A stretch of DNA of 64,000 bases from Mixta gaviniae. GTDB lineage: Bacteria; Pseudomonadota; Gammaproteobacteria; Enterobacterales; Enterobacteriaceae. This document shows, piece after piece, positions 16,675 through 26,129 of this stretch (its first letter is position 1; every line of letters starts with the position of its first letter). The position numbers and the translations under genes were made by a program. The stretch lies in assembly GCF_002953195.1 (NCBI RefSeq), contig NZ_CP026377.1:62001-126000 (forward strand), written 5' to 3'. The notes beneath the pieces were generated by a model. That model saw only the letters and a program-made list of their open reading frames with translations. It ran no database searches and was not told the DNA's origin.

Positions 16675-18615
16675 ATGAGCAGTCTGGCGGCGTGGACTTC
16701 AGGGTTTAATAATCTGAGCGTGGGTAAGAAGCTCACCTCAGGCTTTGCATTGGTATTGTTTATCTGCCTGGTGGTGGCCGGCGCCGGTATTCGCGGTTTT
16801 TCCACTATTGGCGAAAACGCGCAAAAACAGCAGCTGGTGGTGCAGATGGTGCAGCAGCTGAATCAGGCGCGCCTCAATCGGACGCTTTTCCAGTTTACCG
16901 GCGAAAGCCAGTACGGCGAAAAGAACGCACAGGCGTTACAGCAGCTGCGTCAGCTGACGGAAACCCTTGAGACCCTGACGTGGCACCCGGAAGGCCAGGC
17001 GATGCTGACGACGGTCAGGCAGGGAATGGAAAATTATCTCGGCATGCGCGAAACCTTTGTTCAGGCGCTACAGCAGCGTAATACGCTGTTGCAGCAGCTG
17101 CGTACTGATACGCTGGCGGGTTACGGCCGTCAAAGCGAAGCGTTAAGCCGTCAGAACAGCGATACTGGCGCGGCGTTGGCCGCTTCCCGGCTGGACGTGG
17201 CTATTCAGCGCGTTATTAACCTGTGGCCCGCTTTTATCGCGCAGCCGGATGAGGCGCGTAAAGGGGATATCGTCACCGCGCTCAGCGCGGTAACGGAGCG
17301 CAGTGCGCTGCTGAAAAGCAGCGTGCAGGGCGACGACGCCAGCTGGGTCGCGGGGGTAGCGACAGAAGCCGCGCGTTTACATGACGCGCTGGAGAATTTC
17401 CAGAACGTGTTTGCGCATCAACGCGAACAGTCGACGGTGCTGACCGCCGCCGCGGAAAAGCTGAATACGGCAGTGAATGCGCTCTATCAGTTCCAGACGG
17501 AGCAGGCGGCAGGCACCATTACCGAAGCCAGCGCCATCATGTATATCGCCGTGGCGCTCGGGGTGCTGGCAGGCCTGCTGATCGCCTGGCGCATTACGCG
17601 CAACATTACCTATCCGCTGCGTGAAACGCTGCTGGTGGCCAATAAGATCGCCTCCGGCGACCTGACGGCGAACATCAATACCGAGCGGGGCGATGAGCCT
17701 GGCCTGCTGATGCAGGCGGTAGGGCGTATGAACCAGAACCTGCAGGAGATCATTCTGCAGGTGCGCCAGGGGGTGGATAACGTGGCACGCGCCTCGGCGG
17801 AAATCGCCGCCGGCAATATTGATCTCTCTTCGCGTACCGAGCAGCAGTCGGCGGCGGTGGTGGAAACCGCCGCCAGCATGGAGCAGCTTACCTCTACCGT
17901 GAAGCAGAACGCCGATAACGCGCATCAGGCGAGCCGTCTGGCGCTGGAAGCATCCGATAACGCCGGACGCGGCGGCAAAATTGTGCAAGACGTGGTGGTT
18001 ACGATGGAAGACATCAGCGCCAGTTCACGCAAGATCGCTGACATTATCAACGTGATCAACGGCATTGCTTTCCAGACCAACATTCTGGCGCTGAACGCGG
18101 CGGTGGAAGCAGCGCGCGCCGGCGAGCAGGGCCGCGGCTTTGCGGTGGTGGCAGGCGAAGTGCGCAGTCTGGCACAGCGCAGCGCCACGGCGGCGCGCGA
18201 AATTGAAACGCTGATCAATGAAGCGGGGCAGAAGGTCGATAATGGCTCGCGGCTGGTCAGCAGCGCCGGGCAGGCGATGGATGACATCGTGCGCTCTGTC
18301 TCTCAGGTGAGCGGCATTATGAACGAGATCGCCAGCGCCTCCGAAGAGCAGAGCCGCGGCATCCTGCAGATTGGCCAGGCAATGACCGAGATGGATACCA
18401 CCACGCAGCAGAACGCCGCGCTGGTTGAAGAGTCCTCCGCTGCCGCCTCGTCGCTGGAAGATCAGGCGCGACAGCTGGAACAGACGGTGGCCGTGTTTAA
18501 AACCGCGCAGCGCGGCTTTGAGCGCAGTCCGACAGTCAGCGCGCCGCGTCCGCGCGTGCTGACGCCGACGCCGGCCGCGGCGACCGCCTCACAGGGGGGC
18601 TGGGAACAGTTCTGA
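16675..18615 (+). CDS. Methyl-accepting chemotaxis protein with long helical periplasmic domain
   Basis: The 646-residue transducer has TM1 at about residues 22-43, a periplasmic region of about 240 residues rich in heptad-like helices, TM2 at about 285-307, a HAMP domain (about 305-358), and the cytoplasmic signalling domain. The conserved hairpin tip begins [20 protein letters not shown] (about 465). The C-terminus GWEQF fits the xWxxF CheR/CheB docking pentapeptide. The sensor is longer than the Tar/Tsr four-helix domain and all-helical, so a helical bimodular (HBM) domain is my inference. HBM receptors often bind organic acids; the neighbouring lactate operon is suggestive only. A sigma28 promoter precedes it. 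It is separated from the flagellar locus by lldPRD. Confidence 0.92.
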   Translation: MSSLAAWTSGFNNLSVGKKLTSGFALVLFICLVVAGAGIRGFSTIGENAQKQQLVVQMVQQLNQARLNRTLFQFTGESQYGEKNAQALQQLRQLTETLETLTWHPEGQAMLTTVRQGMENYLGMRETFVQALQQRNTLLQQLRTDTLAGYGRQSEALSRQNSDTGAALAASRLDVAIQRVINLWPAFIAQPDEARKGDIVTALSAVTERSALLKSSVQGDDASWVAGVATEAARLHDALENFQNVFAHQREQSTVLTAAAEKLNTAVNALYQFQTEQAAGTITEASAIMYIAVALGVLAGLLIAWRITRNITYPLRETLLVANKIASGDLTANINTERGDEPGLLMQAVGRMNQNLQEIILQVRQGVDNVARASAEIAAGNIDLSSRTEQQSAAVVETAASMEQLTSTVKQNADNAHQASRLALEASDNAGRGGKIVQDVVVTMEDISASSRKIADIINVINGIAFQTNILALNAAVEAARAGEQGRGFAVVAGEVRSLAQRSATAAREIETLINEAGQKVDNGSRLVSSAGQAMDDIVRSVSQVSGIMNEIASASEEQSRGILQIGQAMTEMDTTTQQNAALVEESSAAASSLEDQARQLEQTVAVFKTAQRGFERSPTVSAPRPRVLTPTPAAATASQGGWEQF

Positions 18616-18641
18616 GCCTCAGGCGTGAGCAGATAAGATAA

Positions 18642-18667
18642 AAAACCCGGCCTCTCCGCCGGGTTTT
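18642..18667. terminator. Bidirectional terminator between the chemoreceptor and lldD
   Basis: AAAACCCGGC (18642-18651) and GCCGGGTTTT (18658-18667) form a 10-bp stem with flanking A and T runs on either side. It can serve both the chemoreceptor (+) and the lldPRD operon (-). Confidence 0.85.
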
Positions 18668-18686
18668 CTGTTTTTATGCCCGCGCC

Positions 18687-19871
18687 TTAGTCGTTGGCTA
18701 CCGCCTTCGCCAGCGCGTCAGGCTCCATCGGCGCCGCCGCCTGCACCAGCGAATCGCGGGTAATTTCCGCGATCGAGCGCGCGCCGGTCAGCGTCATCGC
18801 CACGCGTATCTCTTTTTCAAACAGGTTCAGCAGATTGTTGACGCCCGCCTCGCCCGCCGCCGCCAGCGCATAGAGAAACGCGCGGCCCAGCAGCACGGTA
18901 TCCGCGCCCAGCGCGATCATGCGCACCACATCCAGCCCGCTGCGTACGCCGCCGTCCGCCAGGATCGCCAGTTCGCCCTTTACCGCGTCGGCGATGGCGG
19001 GCAGCGCGCGCGCCGAGGAGAGTACGCCGTCCAGCTGGCGGCCGCCATGGTTCGATACCACGATACCGTCCGCGCCGAAACGTACCGCGTCGCGCGCATC
19101 CTCCGGGTCAAGGATGCCTTTGATGATCATCGGCCCCTTCCAGAAATCGCGGATCCACTCCAGGTCGCTCCACGAGATCGAAGGGTCAAAGTTATTGCCC
19201 AGCCAGCCAATGTAATCCTCCAGGTGGGTCGGCTCGCCGCGGTAGGCGGAGATATTGCCAAGATCGTGCGGGCGGCCATGAATGCCGACATCCCAGGCCC
19301 ACTGCGGATAGAGCGCTGATTGCAGATAGCGGCGCATCGCCGCGTTCGGGCCGCTCATACCGGAGTGCGCATCGCGATAGCGCGCGCCCGGCACCGGCAT
19401 ATCGACGGTAAACACCAGCGTCGAGCAGCCCGCCGCCTGCGCCCGCTCCAGCACGTTGCGCATAAAGCCGCGATCGCGCAGCACATAGAGCTGGAACCAC
19501 ATCGGGCGCTGCATCGCCGGAGCGACCTCTTCAATCGGGCAGAGCGACACGGTGGAGAGCGTAAAAGGAATGCCCTTTTTATCCGCCGCGCGCGCCGCCT
19601 GTACCTCGCCCCGACGCGCATACATGCCGCACAGGCCGACGGGCGCCAGCGCCACCGGCATCGATAGCGTCTCGCCGAACAGCTGCGTTTCCAGGCTCAG
19701 CGAGGACATATTGCGCAGAATGCGCTGGCGCAGCGCGATTTGCGCCAGATCGTCGCTGTTGCGTTTCAGGGTGTACTCGTCATAAGCGCCGCCGTCGGCG
19801 TAGTGAAACAGAAACGGCGGCACTTTGGCTTTCGCTGCGGCTCGGTAATCTTTTGCTGATGAGATAATCAC
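18687..19871 (-). CDS. lldD: L-lactate dehydrogenase, FMN-dependent, quinone-linked (LldD)
   Basis: The 394-residue enzyme oxidises L-lactate to pyruvate at the inner membrane and passes electrons to the quinone pool. It matches E. coli Lld[19 protein letters not shown] at the start, the FMN/substrate region [35 protein letters not shown], and the signature [11 protein letters not shown] carrying the catalytic histidine. It is the last gene of lldP-lldR-lldD, 12 bases after lldR, with a strong terminator following. Confidence 0.96.
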   Translation of the reverse strand: MIISSAKDYRAAAKAKVPPFLFHYADGGAYDEYTLKRNSDDLAQIALRQRILRNMSSLSLETQLFGETLSMPVALAPVGLCGMYARRGEVQAARAADKKGIPFTLSTVSLCPIEEVAPAMQRPMWFQLYVLRDRGFMRNVLERAQAAGCSTLVFTVDMPVPGARYRDAHSGMSGPNAAMRRYLQSALYPQWAWDVGIHGRPHDLGNISAYRGEPTHLEDYIGWLGNNFDPSISWSDLEWIRDFWKGPMIIKGILDPEDARDAVRFGADGIVVSNHGGRQLDGVLSSARALPAIADAVKGELAILADGGVRSGLDVVRMIALGADTVLLGRAFLYALAAAGEAGVNNLLNLFEKEIRVAMTLTGARSIAEITRDSLVQAAAPMEPDALAKAVAND

Positions 19872-19883
19872 GGTAGTCCTCGC

Positions 19884-20645
19884 TTACGCTTTACTGTCCG
19901 GAATGCGCATACTGCGCGCCCGTCGCGCCTCTTCCTCATGCAGGTTGCGCATGGTGGCGTCGACAAATTCAAGGTGGTGGATAGTGACGCTGCGCGCCCG
20001 TTCGGCATCGCCGGCGATAATCGCCTGACAGATCGCCTGATGCTGCACCGCCAGCTGCTGGAAAATCTCCGGCGCGGTGTACATCCGCTGACGGCTCTGC
20101 ATCACCGACGACTGCAGCAGATCGAACAGGCCGCGCATCGCCTGCAGCAGCACCAGGTTGTGGGCGGCCTCGGCGATCGCCAGATGAAAGCGCACGTCGG
20201 AGTGGGCAGCCAGGTCGGGATCGTCGCGATCGCTGACCTGCAGCATCATCTGATAGCAGCGCTCGATATGCGCTTTGTCTTCCGGCGTGGCGCGGCGCGC
20301 GGCGTGCCACGCCGTGCTGGATTCAATGGCGATGCGCGCCTCCAGCACGTCGTAGCGGTAGCCGGGGTCGTCCGCCAGCAGGGTGCTGAGCGGCATCACC
20401 AGCCGCGACGCCGACCAGTCCGCCGGGCGTTCGGCAATAAAGTTGCCGCCGCCGCGCCGGCTGATCAGTACCCCTTCGCTGATCAGTTTCTGCAGCGCCT
20501 CGCGCAGCGACGAGCGGGAGACTGTCAGCTGCTGCGCCAGCTGGCGCTCCGCCGGCAGCCGTTCGCCCGGCTGCAGCCGCTGCTCGTCAATAAAAGCCCT
20601 CAGGCGTTGCGCCAGGCTCTCCGCCAGGCGTTGTTCTTCATGCAT
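19884..20645 (-). CDS. lldR: L-lactate-responsive regulator LldR (GntR/FadR family)
   Basis: The 253-residue regulator has an N-terminal winged helix-turn-helix (LPAERQLAQQLTVSRSSLRE, then GVLISRRGGGNF) and a FadR-type C-terminal ligand domain (DVRFHLAIAEAAHN, a region with metal-binding histidines). LldR represses lldPRD without lactate and activates it with lactate. The ATG at 20645 overlaps the lldP stop (TAATG); a GTG at 20660 is an alternative start. Two TTGGT-type operators before lldP are its likely targets. Confidence 0.93.
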   Translation of the reverse strand: MHEEQRLAESLAQRLRAFIDEQRLQPGERLPAERQLAQQLTVSRSSLREALQKLISEGVLISRRGGGNFIAERPADWSASRLVMPLSTLLADDPGYRYDVLEARIAIESSTAWHAARRATPEDKAHIERCYQMMLQVSDRDDPDLAAHSDVRFHLAIAEAAHNLVLLQAMRGLFDLLQSSVMQSRQRMYTAPEIFQQLAVQHQAICQAIIAGDAERARSVTIHHLEFVDATMRNLHEEEARRARSMRIPDSKA

Positions 20646-22294
20646 TACGGGATCATCCACGGGAAAACCCAGGCCTGCAGCGAAGTGATAATCCCCACGA
20701 TGCAGGTGAAAATCAGGCTGTGCTTAACGGTAAAGCGGAACAGGTCGGCCTCTTTGCCGACCAGCCCCACCGCGGCGCAGGCGATAGCGATCGACTGCGG
20801 TGAAATCATTTTGCCGGTAACGCCGCCGGTGGTGTTGGCGGCGACCAGCAGCACCTCCGGCACGCCGATCTGCTGCGCGGTGGTCGCCTGCAGGGCGGCG
20901 AACAGCGCGTTAGAGGAGGTATCGGAGCCGGTGAGGAATACGCCCAGCCAGCCGAGGAACGGTGAAAAGAAGGTGAAGGCGTTGCCGGTATGGGCCAGCG
21001 CCAGCGCCAGCGTGGTAGAGAGGCCCGAATAGTTGGAGATAAAGGCGAACGCCAGCACCGCGCCGATGGAGTAAATCGGCAGCGCCAGCTCGCGCAGGGT
21101 TTCGCCAAAGGCGCTTATCGCCTGCGCGGGGCGCATGCGCAGCCAGATCACCGACAGCAGCGCAGCGATAAAAATTGCCGTGCCGGTGGCGGAGAACCAG
21201 TCGAGCTTGTAGATAGCGGCGTAAGGCGTGGCGGTGGCGACCACCGGCGGCATCTTGATCACTTGCTGATGCAGGAACGGCACGGCGAAAGAGAAGACCC
21301 AGTCATACAGCGCGCCGCCGGGTGCGAACAGCGCCTTAAACGGCGGAATGCTCCACAGGGTGACGGTCAGCGTCAAAAACAGGAACGGCATCCAGGCGCG
21401 CATCACCTGCGCCGCGCTGTAGCGCTCGACGCGCTGCGGTTCGCTGCTTTCCTCCTCGCCAGCAAAGCGGAAAATGCGCGCCGGCTTCCAGACGCGCAGG
21501 AACAGCGTCAGGCAGAGCAGGGAGACCAGTGCGGAGATCACGTCCGGCAGCTCCGGGCCGAGGAAGTTGGAGGTCAGGTACTGGGCGATGGCGAAAGAGC
21601 CGCCGGAGACCACCACTGCAGGCCAGGTCTCTTTCACCCCGCGCCAGCCATCCATGATCGCCATGACCCAGAACAGCACGATCATGGTCAGGAACGGCAA
21701 CTGGCGCCCCGCCATCTGGCTGATCGCCATTGCATCCACGCCGGTGACCTGGCCGGCGACGATAATCGGAATGCCCATCGCGCCGAAGGCGACCGGCGCG
21801 GTGTTCACAATCAGGCAAAGCCCGGCGGCGTAGACCGGCTTAAAGCCCAAACCGACCAGCAGCGCGGCGGTGATCGCCACCGGCGCGCCGAAGCCGGCGG
21901 CGCCTTCCAGAAAGGATCCGAAGGCGAAGCCGACGATCAACATCTGCAGGCGTTGATCTTCGGTAATCGACAAAATGGAGTTGCGAATGATGCCAAACTG
22001 GCCGGTTTTCACCGTAATTTTATACACGAACACCGCGGCGACGATAATCCAGGCGATAGGCCACAGACCGTAGAAGAAACCGTAAACGGCGGAGGCGAGC
22101 GCCTGGTCGATCGGCATACGGTAGAACAGCAGCGCCACCGCCAGCGCGATCAGCACCGTGATGGTGCCGGCGAGATAGCCTTTCATCCGCAGCCGCGTCA
22201 GCGCGAAAAAGAAAAAGAGAATGGGAAGCGCCGCAATCAGGCTCGACAGCCAGATATTATCGAGCGGATCGTAAAGTTGCTGCCAGTTTTGCAT
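20645..22294 (-). CDS. lldP: L-lactate permease LldP
   Basis: The 549-residue inner membrane protein has about 12-14 hydrophobic segments and matches Lld[21 protein letters not shown] at the N-terminus, [20 protein letters not shown] and [18 protein letters not shown]. It imports L-lactate (also D-lactate and glycolate) with protons. It is the first gene of lldPRD; a leader of about 200 bp carries two LldR-type operators. Confidence 0.95.
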   Translation of the reverse strand: MQNWQQLYDPLDNIWLSSLIAALPILFFFFALTRLRMKGYLAGTITVLIALAVALLFYRMPIDQALASAVYGFFYGLWPIAWIIVAAVFVYKITVKTGQFGIIRNSILSITEDQRLQMLIVGFAFGSFLEGAAGFGAPVAITAALLVGLGFKPVYAAGLCLIVNTAPVAFGAMGIPIIVAGQVTGVDAMAISQMAGRQLPFLTMIVLFWVMAIMDGWRGVKETWPAVVVSGGSFAIAQYLTSNFLGPELPDVISALVSLLCLTLFLRVWKPARIFRFAGEEESSEPQRVERYSAAQVMRAWMPFLFLTLTVTLWSIPPFKALFAPGGALYDWVFSFAVPFLHQQVIKMPPVVATATPYAAIYKLDWFSATGTAIFIAALLSVIWLRMRPAQAISAFGETLRELALPIYSIGAVLAFAFISNYSGLSTTLALALAHTGNAFTFFSPFLGWLGVFLTGSDTSSNALFAALQATTAQQIGVPEVLLVAANTTGGVTGKMISPQSIAIACAAVGLVGKEADLFRFTVKHSLIFTCIVGIITSLQAWVFPWMIP

Positions 22295-22377
22295 GATCCT
22301 GATTCTCCAGAAGAGTGCCTGCCTGTAAACGGCAGCGGTCGGGGAGCGCCGCAGTCAGACAGCACGCAGCCGCAAGG

Positions 22378-22390
22378 CTGGTCAGACCAA
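22378..22390. promoter_or_regulatory. LldR operator O2 (downstream site)
   Basis: CTGGT-CAG-ACCAA keeps nine of the ten bases of the TTGGT-N3-ACCAA half-sites. It lies about 85 bp upstream of the lldP ATG and probably downstream of the transcription start. Confidence 0.6.
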
Positions 22391-22495
22391 AAAGCGCGTA
22401 AATGTTAAAGAATTGTTTATCTTGTGCGGGGATGAATGCAATCTTTCGCTAAAGCTTTCATTTGAGGCTGGAAGATTTGTCACAAACAACAGGTT

Positions 22496-22508
22496 TTGGT
22501 AGGACCAA
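22496..22508. promoter_or_regulatory. LldR operator O1 (upstream site)
   Basis: TTGGT-AGG-ACCAA is a perfect inverted repeat of the FadR/LldR type, 118 bp centre to centre from O2. E. coli lldPRD also has two operators flanking its promoter, thought to form a repression loop. Confidence 0.8.
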
Positions 22509-22675
22509 TTTCGCGGGCGTGCAGGCGGCAAAGCGTTTAGCGCCGCTGAAGCGGCCAGCGGGCGGTAGCATCAGGAGCGCCATGAGGCCGCGAAGAGCTG
22601 TTTCGTGGCGTCAGCCGGTTATCGCATGGCGGAGCAGGAGAGCCCCCGCTAACGAAAAAGGGGCGTTAAAGCTCA

Positions 22676-22815
22676 CCATCGCACGGCGGAAGGGGCATTA
22701 AGTATTGCCATCGCACAGCGGGAAAGGGGGATAAAGACCGCCATCGCATGGCAGAAAGCGCATTAAGTATTGGCATCGCACAGCGGGAAAGGGGCGTTAA
22801 AGACCGCCACCCCAG
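22676..22815. repeat. About 65-bp tandem repeat made of two alternating 32-33-bp half units
   Basis: CCATCGCA-type starts occur at 22676, 22708, 22741, 22773 and 22807 (spacings 32, 33, 32, 34). Odd half units end in GCATTAAGTATTG and even ones carry CACAGCGGGAAAGGGG and TAAAGACCG, so a 65-66-bp dimer is present twice. A decayed copy can be seen from about 22624 (ATCGCATGGCGGAGCAGG). The block ends beside the 3' end of flgN. Confidence 0.85.
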
Positions 22816-22820
22816 GGCGG

Positions 22821-23279
22821 CTAGATAGTAATATCGTAAGCGCGCGTCGAGCCGTTAGAGTCCGATTGCCCGCCAGCAGTATAAAGCCCGGGGGCCGCCG
22901 CCGTTTTATCTATCGCGCAGGTTAAATGGCGCGCTCGCTGCAGATGCATCTCCAGCAGCTGGCGGGTTTGCTGGTTCATTTCGCTGGCCCGTTTAATCAT
23001 CGGCAGCATGACGCTCCACTGTGCGGCCAGCGCAGGCTGCGGCTGATAGGGGGCAAACAGCTGCAGACGATCTTCCTGCTGTTTCCGCTGTTCGTCATGC
23101 CAGGCGACAGTCGCCAGCAGGCGGCTTTTCATATCGGAAAGGTGCTGAAGGGAAACCGGATGGATAGTCGCGCCGCTGAGCTGTTTGATCTCTTCGGCCA
23201 GCACGCCATCCAGTTCACTGAGCGTTTCCTGCAGCCTGGTTAAGGTGGCCTGTAAACTCTCCATGAGCGCCTCTGTCAC
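22821..23279 (-). CDS. flgN: Flagellar export chaperone FlgN
   Basis: The 152-residue mostly helical protein sits directly after flgM with an ATGA overlap, the universal enterobacterial flgMN order. Helices such as MESLQATLTRLQETLSELDG and LQHLSDMKSRLLATVAWHDE and the glycine/serine-rich tail (YTAGGQSDSNGSTRAYDITI) agree with FlgN, which binds FlgK and FlgL before export. Sequence is less conserved than other flagellar genes, so context carries much of the call. Confidence 0.88.
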   Translation of the reverse strand: MTEALMESLQATLTRLQETLSELDGVLAEEIKQLSGATIHPVSLQHLSDMKSRLLATVAWHDEQRKQQEDRLQLFAPYQPQPALAAQWSVMLPMIKRASEMNQQTRQLLEMHLQRARHLTCAIDKTAAAPGLYTAGGQSDSNGSTRAYDITI

Positions 23280-23572
23280 CCCTCTTCAAGGATATTTCGC
23301 AGCAGCGCGTCGGCGATTTTATCGGCATCCATCTGTAGTTCGCCGTTGCGCATCGCCTGTTTAATCTTTTCGACGCGCGCGCTATCCACATCCTGAGCGC
23401 TCTCTTCTTTAATATGCTGCATTAATGCGCTGAGTTTAACGTCGGTGCCCTGTCGCAACGCCGCTGCGCTTTTTGTCGCGCCGTCCGCCGGGTTGCGTTG
23501 CGTGAGCTTCACTTCCTGCTGAATTTGGGCGGGCGTAACAGCTTGCGTTTTCAGCGTCTGGTTAATGCTCAT
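23276..23572 (-). CDS. flgM: Anti-sigma28 factor FlgM
   Basis: The 98-residue protein begins MSINQTLKTQAVTPAQIQ and has the sigma28-binding C-terminal half (VKLSALMQHIKEESAQDVDS, KIKQAMRNGELQMDADKIAD, ALLRNIL). FlgM holds FliA inactive until it is exported through the completed hook-basal body. It has its own sigma28-type promoter (23621-23647), so it is expressed both from the flgA side and under FliA control. Confidence 0.96.
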   Translation of the reverse strand: MSINQTLKTQAVTPAQIQQEVKLTQRNPADGATKSAAALRQGTDVKLSALMQHIKEESAQDVDSARVEKIKQAMRNGELQMDADKIADALLRNILEEG

Positions 23573-23620
23573 TGTTTGTTCTCCGAACCCTGTGTATTCG
23601 ACATCTTGCCGTTATTATCA

Positions 23621-23647
23621 ATATCGGTACTTTCCCGGATAACTAAA
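23621..23647 (-). promoter_or_regulatory. Sigma28 promoter for flgMN
   Basis: On the minus strand TTTA (23647-23644), 15 bases, ACCGATAT (23628-23621) fits the sigma28 consensus, about 50 bp before the flgM start. flgMN has a class 3 promoter in Salmonella as well. Confidence 0.75.
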
Positions 23648-23654
23648 GCTGAAA

Positions 23655-24338
23655 CTACAAATTTATCCGCACGCTGCCGTCGTGATTTACGCTGCCGCTG
23701 ACCAGCTGCCCGGTTTTCATGCGTACCCGTACGGCATCCTCCACCGCGCCATTATCCAGCGCTTTGCCTTTGGCATAGATATGAAAGCCGCTGCCGTAGG
23801 CGATAACCTCCACCTCGTCGCCGCGGCTGACGCGCCAGCGTTTACGCAGCTGGCTTTGCGTCAGCGGCTGACCGGCGCGCACCGCGCGGGTTAACACCGC
23901 GCCTTCGACGCCGTCCGGCTGTGTCATTACGTCGTCCGGGAGGTTAGCCAGTGAGCCGCTGCGCTGAACAATATCCTGCGCGATCAACAGGCTGCCCGCT
24001 TTCAGATCGCGCGCTGCGGTCCACCAGCGGCCTTCCGCCTCCACCCTGATCGGAATAAAGTGTTTTTTATCGCCGCACTGTGCCACCACTGTTCTGTTGC
24101 CGGTCAGGCGCTGGCTGCCGCTTAGCGTAAGATGCGGCTCGTCACAGAGCGCAGCGTGTTTCTCTGCCGCGTTCAGCAGCGTCGCCCGGCGCACTACCCC
24201 CACTTCATGACCCTTGCCGTTCAACAGCGCGTTAATTTTTTTCGTCAGCGCCGTATGATTAACCTGGGCTGAAGCGGTAAAAGGAATGAAAAATAAAAGT
24301 AATAATTTTTCACGCCAGCGACTAAATACATTTTTCAT
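23655..24338 (-). CDS. flgA: Flagellar P-ring assembly chaperone FlgA
   Basis: The 227-residue protein has a signal peptide (LLLLFFIPFTASAQ) and the SAF-type C-terminal domain (ARDLKAGSLLIAQDIVQRSG, VLTRAVRAGQPLTQSQLRKR, GSVNHDGSVRINL). FlgA is a periplasmic chaperone for FlgI polymerisation. I prefer the ATG at 24338, which has GGA five bases upstream; an ATG at 24350 would add MRKS. It is divergent from flgB, with a 240-bp shared control region, as in E. coli. Confidence 0.93.
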   Translation of the reverse strand: MKNVFSRWREKLLLLFFIPFTASAQVNHTALTKKINALLNGKGHEVGVVRRATLLNAAEKHAALCDEPHLTLSGSQRLTGNRTVVAQCGDKKHFIPIRVEAEGRWWTAARDLKAGSLLIAQDIVQRSGSLANLPDDVMTQPDGVEGAVLTRAVRAGQPLTQSQLRKRWRVSRGDEVEVIAYGSGFHIYAKGKALDNGAVEDAVRVRMKTGQLVSGSVNHDGSVRINL

Positions 24339-24591
24339 GCTCTTCCGCATTGGCAGCTATCATTAATAATAAAAGTTATCCCCTTTTTATGTGCGCCAGT
24401 GTAGCGCTAACCTGACAAAAAATAATGGCGTGAAATAGCAACGCTTTTGTCAATAATTAGCGCGATTGCAGGATTGATTATTATTAGTTGGCTATAAGCT
24501 ATAATATTTGTCTTATTTTTGCGGTATAGATTATTTCCGATCCCCTTTATAGTCCTCTGCGTTAATCTCCATTAAAAAGGCCCGTCTTGTC

Positions 24592-25005
24592 ATGATGGAT
24601 AAACTCGATAAGGCACTCTATTTTCAGCAGGAAGCGCTGAGTTTACTCGCCCGCAGGCAGGATATTTTAGCGTCGAATATCGCTAATGCCGATACACCGG
24701 GTTATTTAGCCAGGGATATCGATTTTTCTCAGCAGCTTAAACAGGCGGTCAGCCAGCAGCGCAGCCGGACTGAGCCTTTGACGCTGAATCTGACCGCCGC
24801 CCGGCATATTCCGGCGGCCGGCGGCGGCGGCGATCGCAGCGATTTACTTTATCGCATTCCGGATCAGCCCAGCGCTGACGGCAACACCGTTGATATGGAT
24901 CGCGAGCGGGTGAATTTCGCGGACAACAATATCAAATATCAAACCAGCTTAACCATTCTCAGTTCCCAGATTAAAGGAATGATGAGCGTGATCGGTCAGG
25001 GTTAA
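24592..25005 (+). CDS. flgB: Flagellar basal-body proximal rod protein FlgB
   Basis: The 137-residue rod protein begins [20 protein letters not shown] and has the rod signature [20 protein letters not shown] and the C-terminal [20 protein letters not shown]. It is the first gene of flgBCDEFGHIJ, six bases before flgC. Its FlhDC-dependent promoter should lie in 24351-24591, but I cannot identify the box by eye. Confidence 0.97.
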   Translation: MMDKLDKALYFQQEALSLLARRQDILASNIANADTPGYLARDIDFSQQLKQAVSQQRSRTEPLTLNLTAARHIPAAGGGGDRSDLLYRIPDQPSADGNTVDMDRERVNFADNNIKYQTSLTILSSQIKGMMSVIGQG

Positions 25006-25010
25006 ACGTT

Positions 25011-25415
25011 ATGTCTTTATTCAGCATCTTTGATATTTCCGGCTCCGCCATGACGGCGCAGTCGAAGCGCCTGAACGTCAGCGCCAGCAATATGGCGAAT
25101 GCTGACAGCGTCGTCGGGCCGGACGGCGAGCCCTGGCGCGCGCGTCAGGTGGTGTTTCGCGTCAATCCGGCGCTCGGTCAGGAGATCGGCGGCGTGCAGG
25201 TGAGCGACGTGGTGGAGAGCAGCGCTCCGGCGCGGCTGGTGTATGAGCCAGGTAACCCGCTGGCGGACGCGCGCGGCTACGTGCGCATGCCGAACGTGGA
25301 TGTGGTGGGCGAAATGGTCAATACCCTTTCCGCCTCGCGCAGCTATCAGTCCAACGTAGAAGTGTTGAATACCGCCAAAGCGCTGATGCTGAAAACGCTG
25401 ACGCTGGGACAATAA
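25011..25415 (+). CDS. flgC: Flagellar basal-body proximal rod protein FlgC
   Basis: The 134-residue protein starts [20 protein letters not shown] and carries the rod/hook N-terminal motif [16 protein letters not shown] and the C-terminal [20 protein letters not shown]. It follows flgB by five bases in the rod-hook operon. Confidence 0.97.
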   Translation: MSLFSIFDISGSAMTAQSKRLNVSASNMANADSVVGPDGEPWRARQVVFRVNPALGQEIGGVQVSDVVESSAPARLVYEPGNPLADARGYVRMPNVDVVGEMVNTLSASRSYQSNVEVLNTAKALMLKTLTLGQ

Positions 25416-25426
25416 GGAGAGTTGCC

Positions 25427-26086
25427 ATGGCCGTTTCGCCCGTGACCAGCCAATACAACGCCGCCAGCAGCAGCGGCGGTTCGTCAATTGAAGATATCAC
25501 TAACAATTTTATGAACCTGCTGGTGGCGCAGATGCAAAACCAGGATCCCACCAACCCTATGGATAACAATCAGCTCACCTCGCTGATGGCGCAGTTTAAT
25601 ACGGCGGCGGGCGTGCAGCAGCTGAACGGTTCGCTGAATAACGTTGGCCAGCTGGTCATCGGCATGCAGCAGATGAACGCCGCGCAGTGGGTAGGGCGTG
25701 GCGTCTATATCGAAGGCGATAGCAGCATCGCCAGCGGCGACGACACTCTGGCGTTCTCCGTCAGCAACGATGTCGACAAGGTCAACGTGGTGCTGACCGA
25801 CAGCGCCGGCAACAGCTATACCGCTGAGCTGAAGGATATCAAAGCGGGCGTGCATAAATACCGCTTCGACGAACTGACCGGCTTTCAGCCGGCGACGCCG
25901 GAGATGGGCGACGGCAAGGCTTATAAAGTCACTTATACCGCCGCCAGTGAAGATGGCGGCGCGCCTAAAATCGTCTCCCTGAAACACGGCAAAGTGGAAA
26001 GCGTCGCCTTTACCCTTAGCGGCGCGGTGCTGCAGCTGGGGCTGGGCGGCAGCGCCACGCTGAGTGAAATCTATCTGATTGAATAA
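25427..26086 (+). CDS. flgD: Flagellar hook assembly scaffold FlgD
   Basis: The 219-residue hook cap protein has the conserved N-terminal NNFMNLLVAQMQNQDPTNPM and a C-terminal Tudor/FnIII-like region (VLTDSAGNSYTAELKDIKAG). FlgD caps the growing hook and is discarded at its completion. Normal length and position between flgC and flgE. Confidence 0.96.
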   Translation: MAVSPVTSQYNAASSSGGSSIEDITNNFMNLLVAQMQNQDPTNPMDNNQLTSLMAQFNTAAGVQQLNGSLNNVGQLVIGMQQMNAAQWVGRGVYIEGDSSIASGDDTLAFSVSNDVDKVNVVLTDSAGNSYTAELKDIKAGVHKYRFDELTGFQPATPEMGDGKAYKVTYTAASEDGGAPKIVSLKHGKVESVAFTLSGAVLQLGLGGSATLSEIYLIE

Positions 26087-26129
26087 GTGCTGTTTTAGTG
26101 ATGAATATTAGCGACCAGGAAGGTTACGT

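Larger units (their letters stand above)
22295..22820. other. Intergenic region between lldP and flgN with operators and tandem repeats
   Basis: The left half is the lldPRD control region with the two LldR operators; TTGCAT followed at 16 bases by TAAACA on the minus strand is a weak promoter candidate between them. The right half carries the roughly 65-bp tandem repeat that runs to within 15 bases of the flgN stop. No gene is supported here. Confidence 0.55.

Noticed and set aside
20990..22408. Open frame of 472 codons opposite lldP
   Set aside because: It is antisense to intact lldP, with low-complexity composition and no credible start signal.
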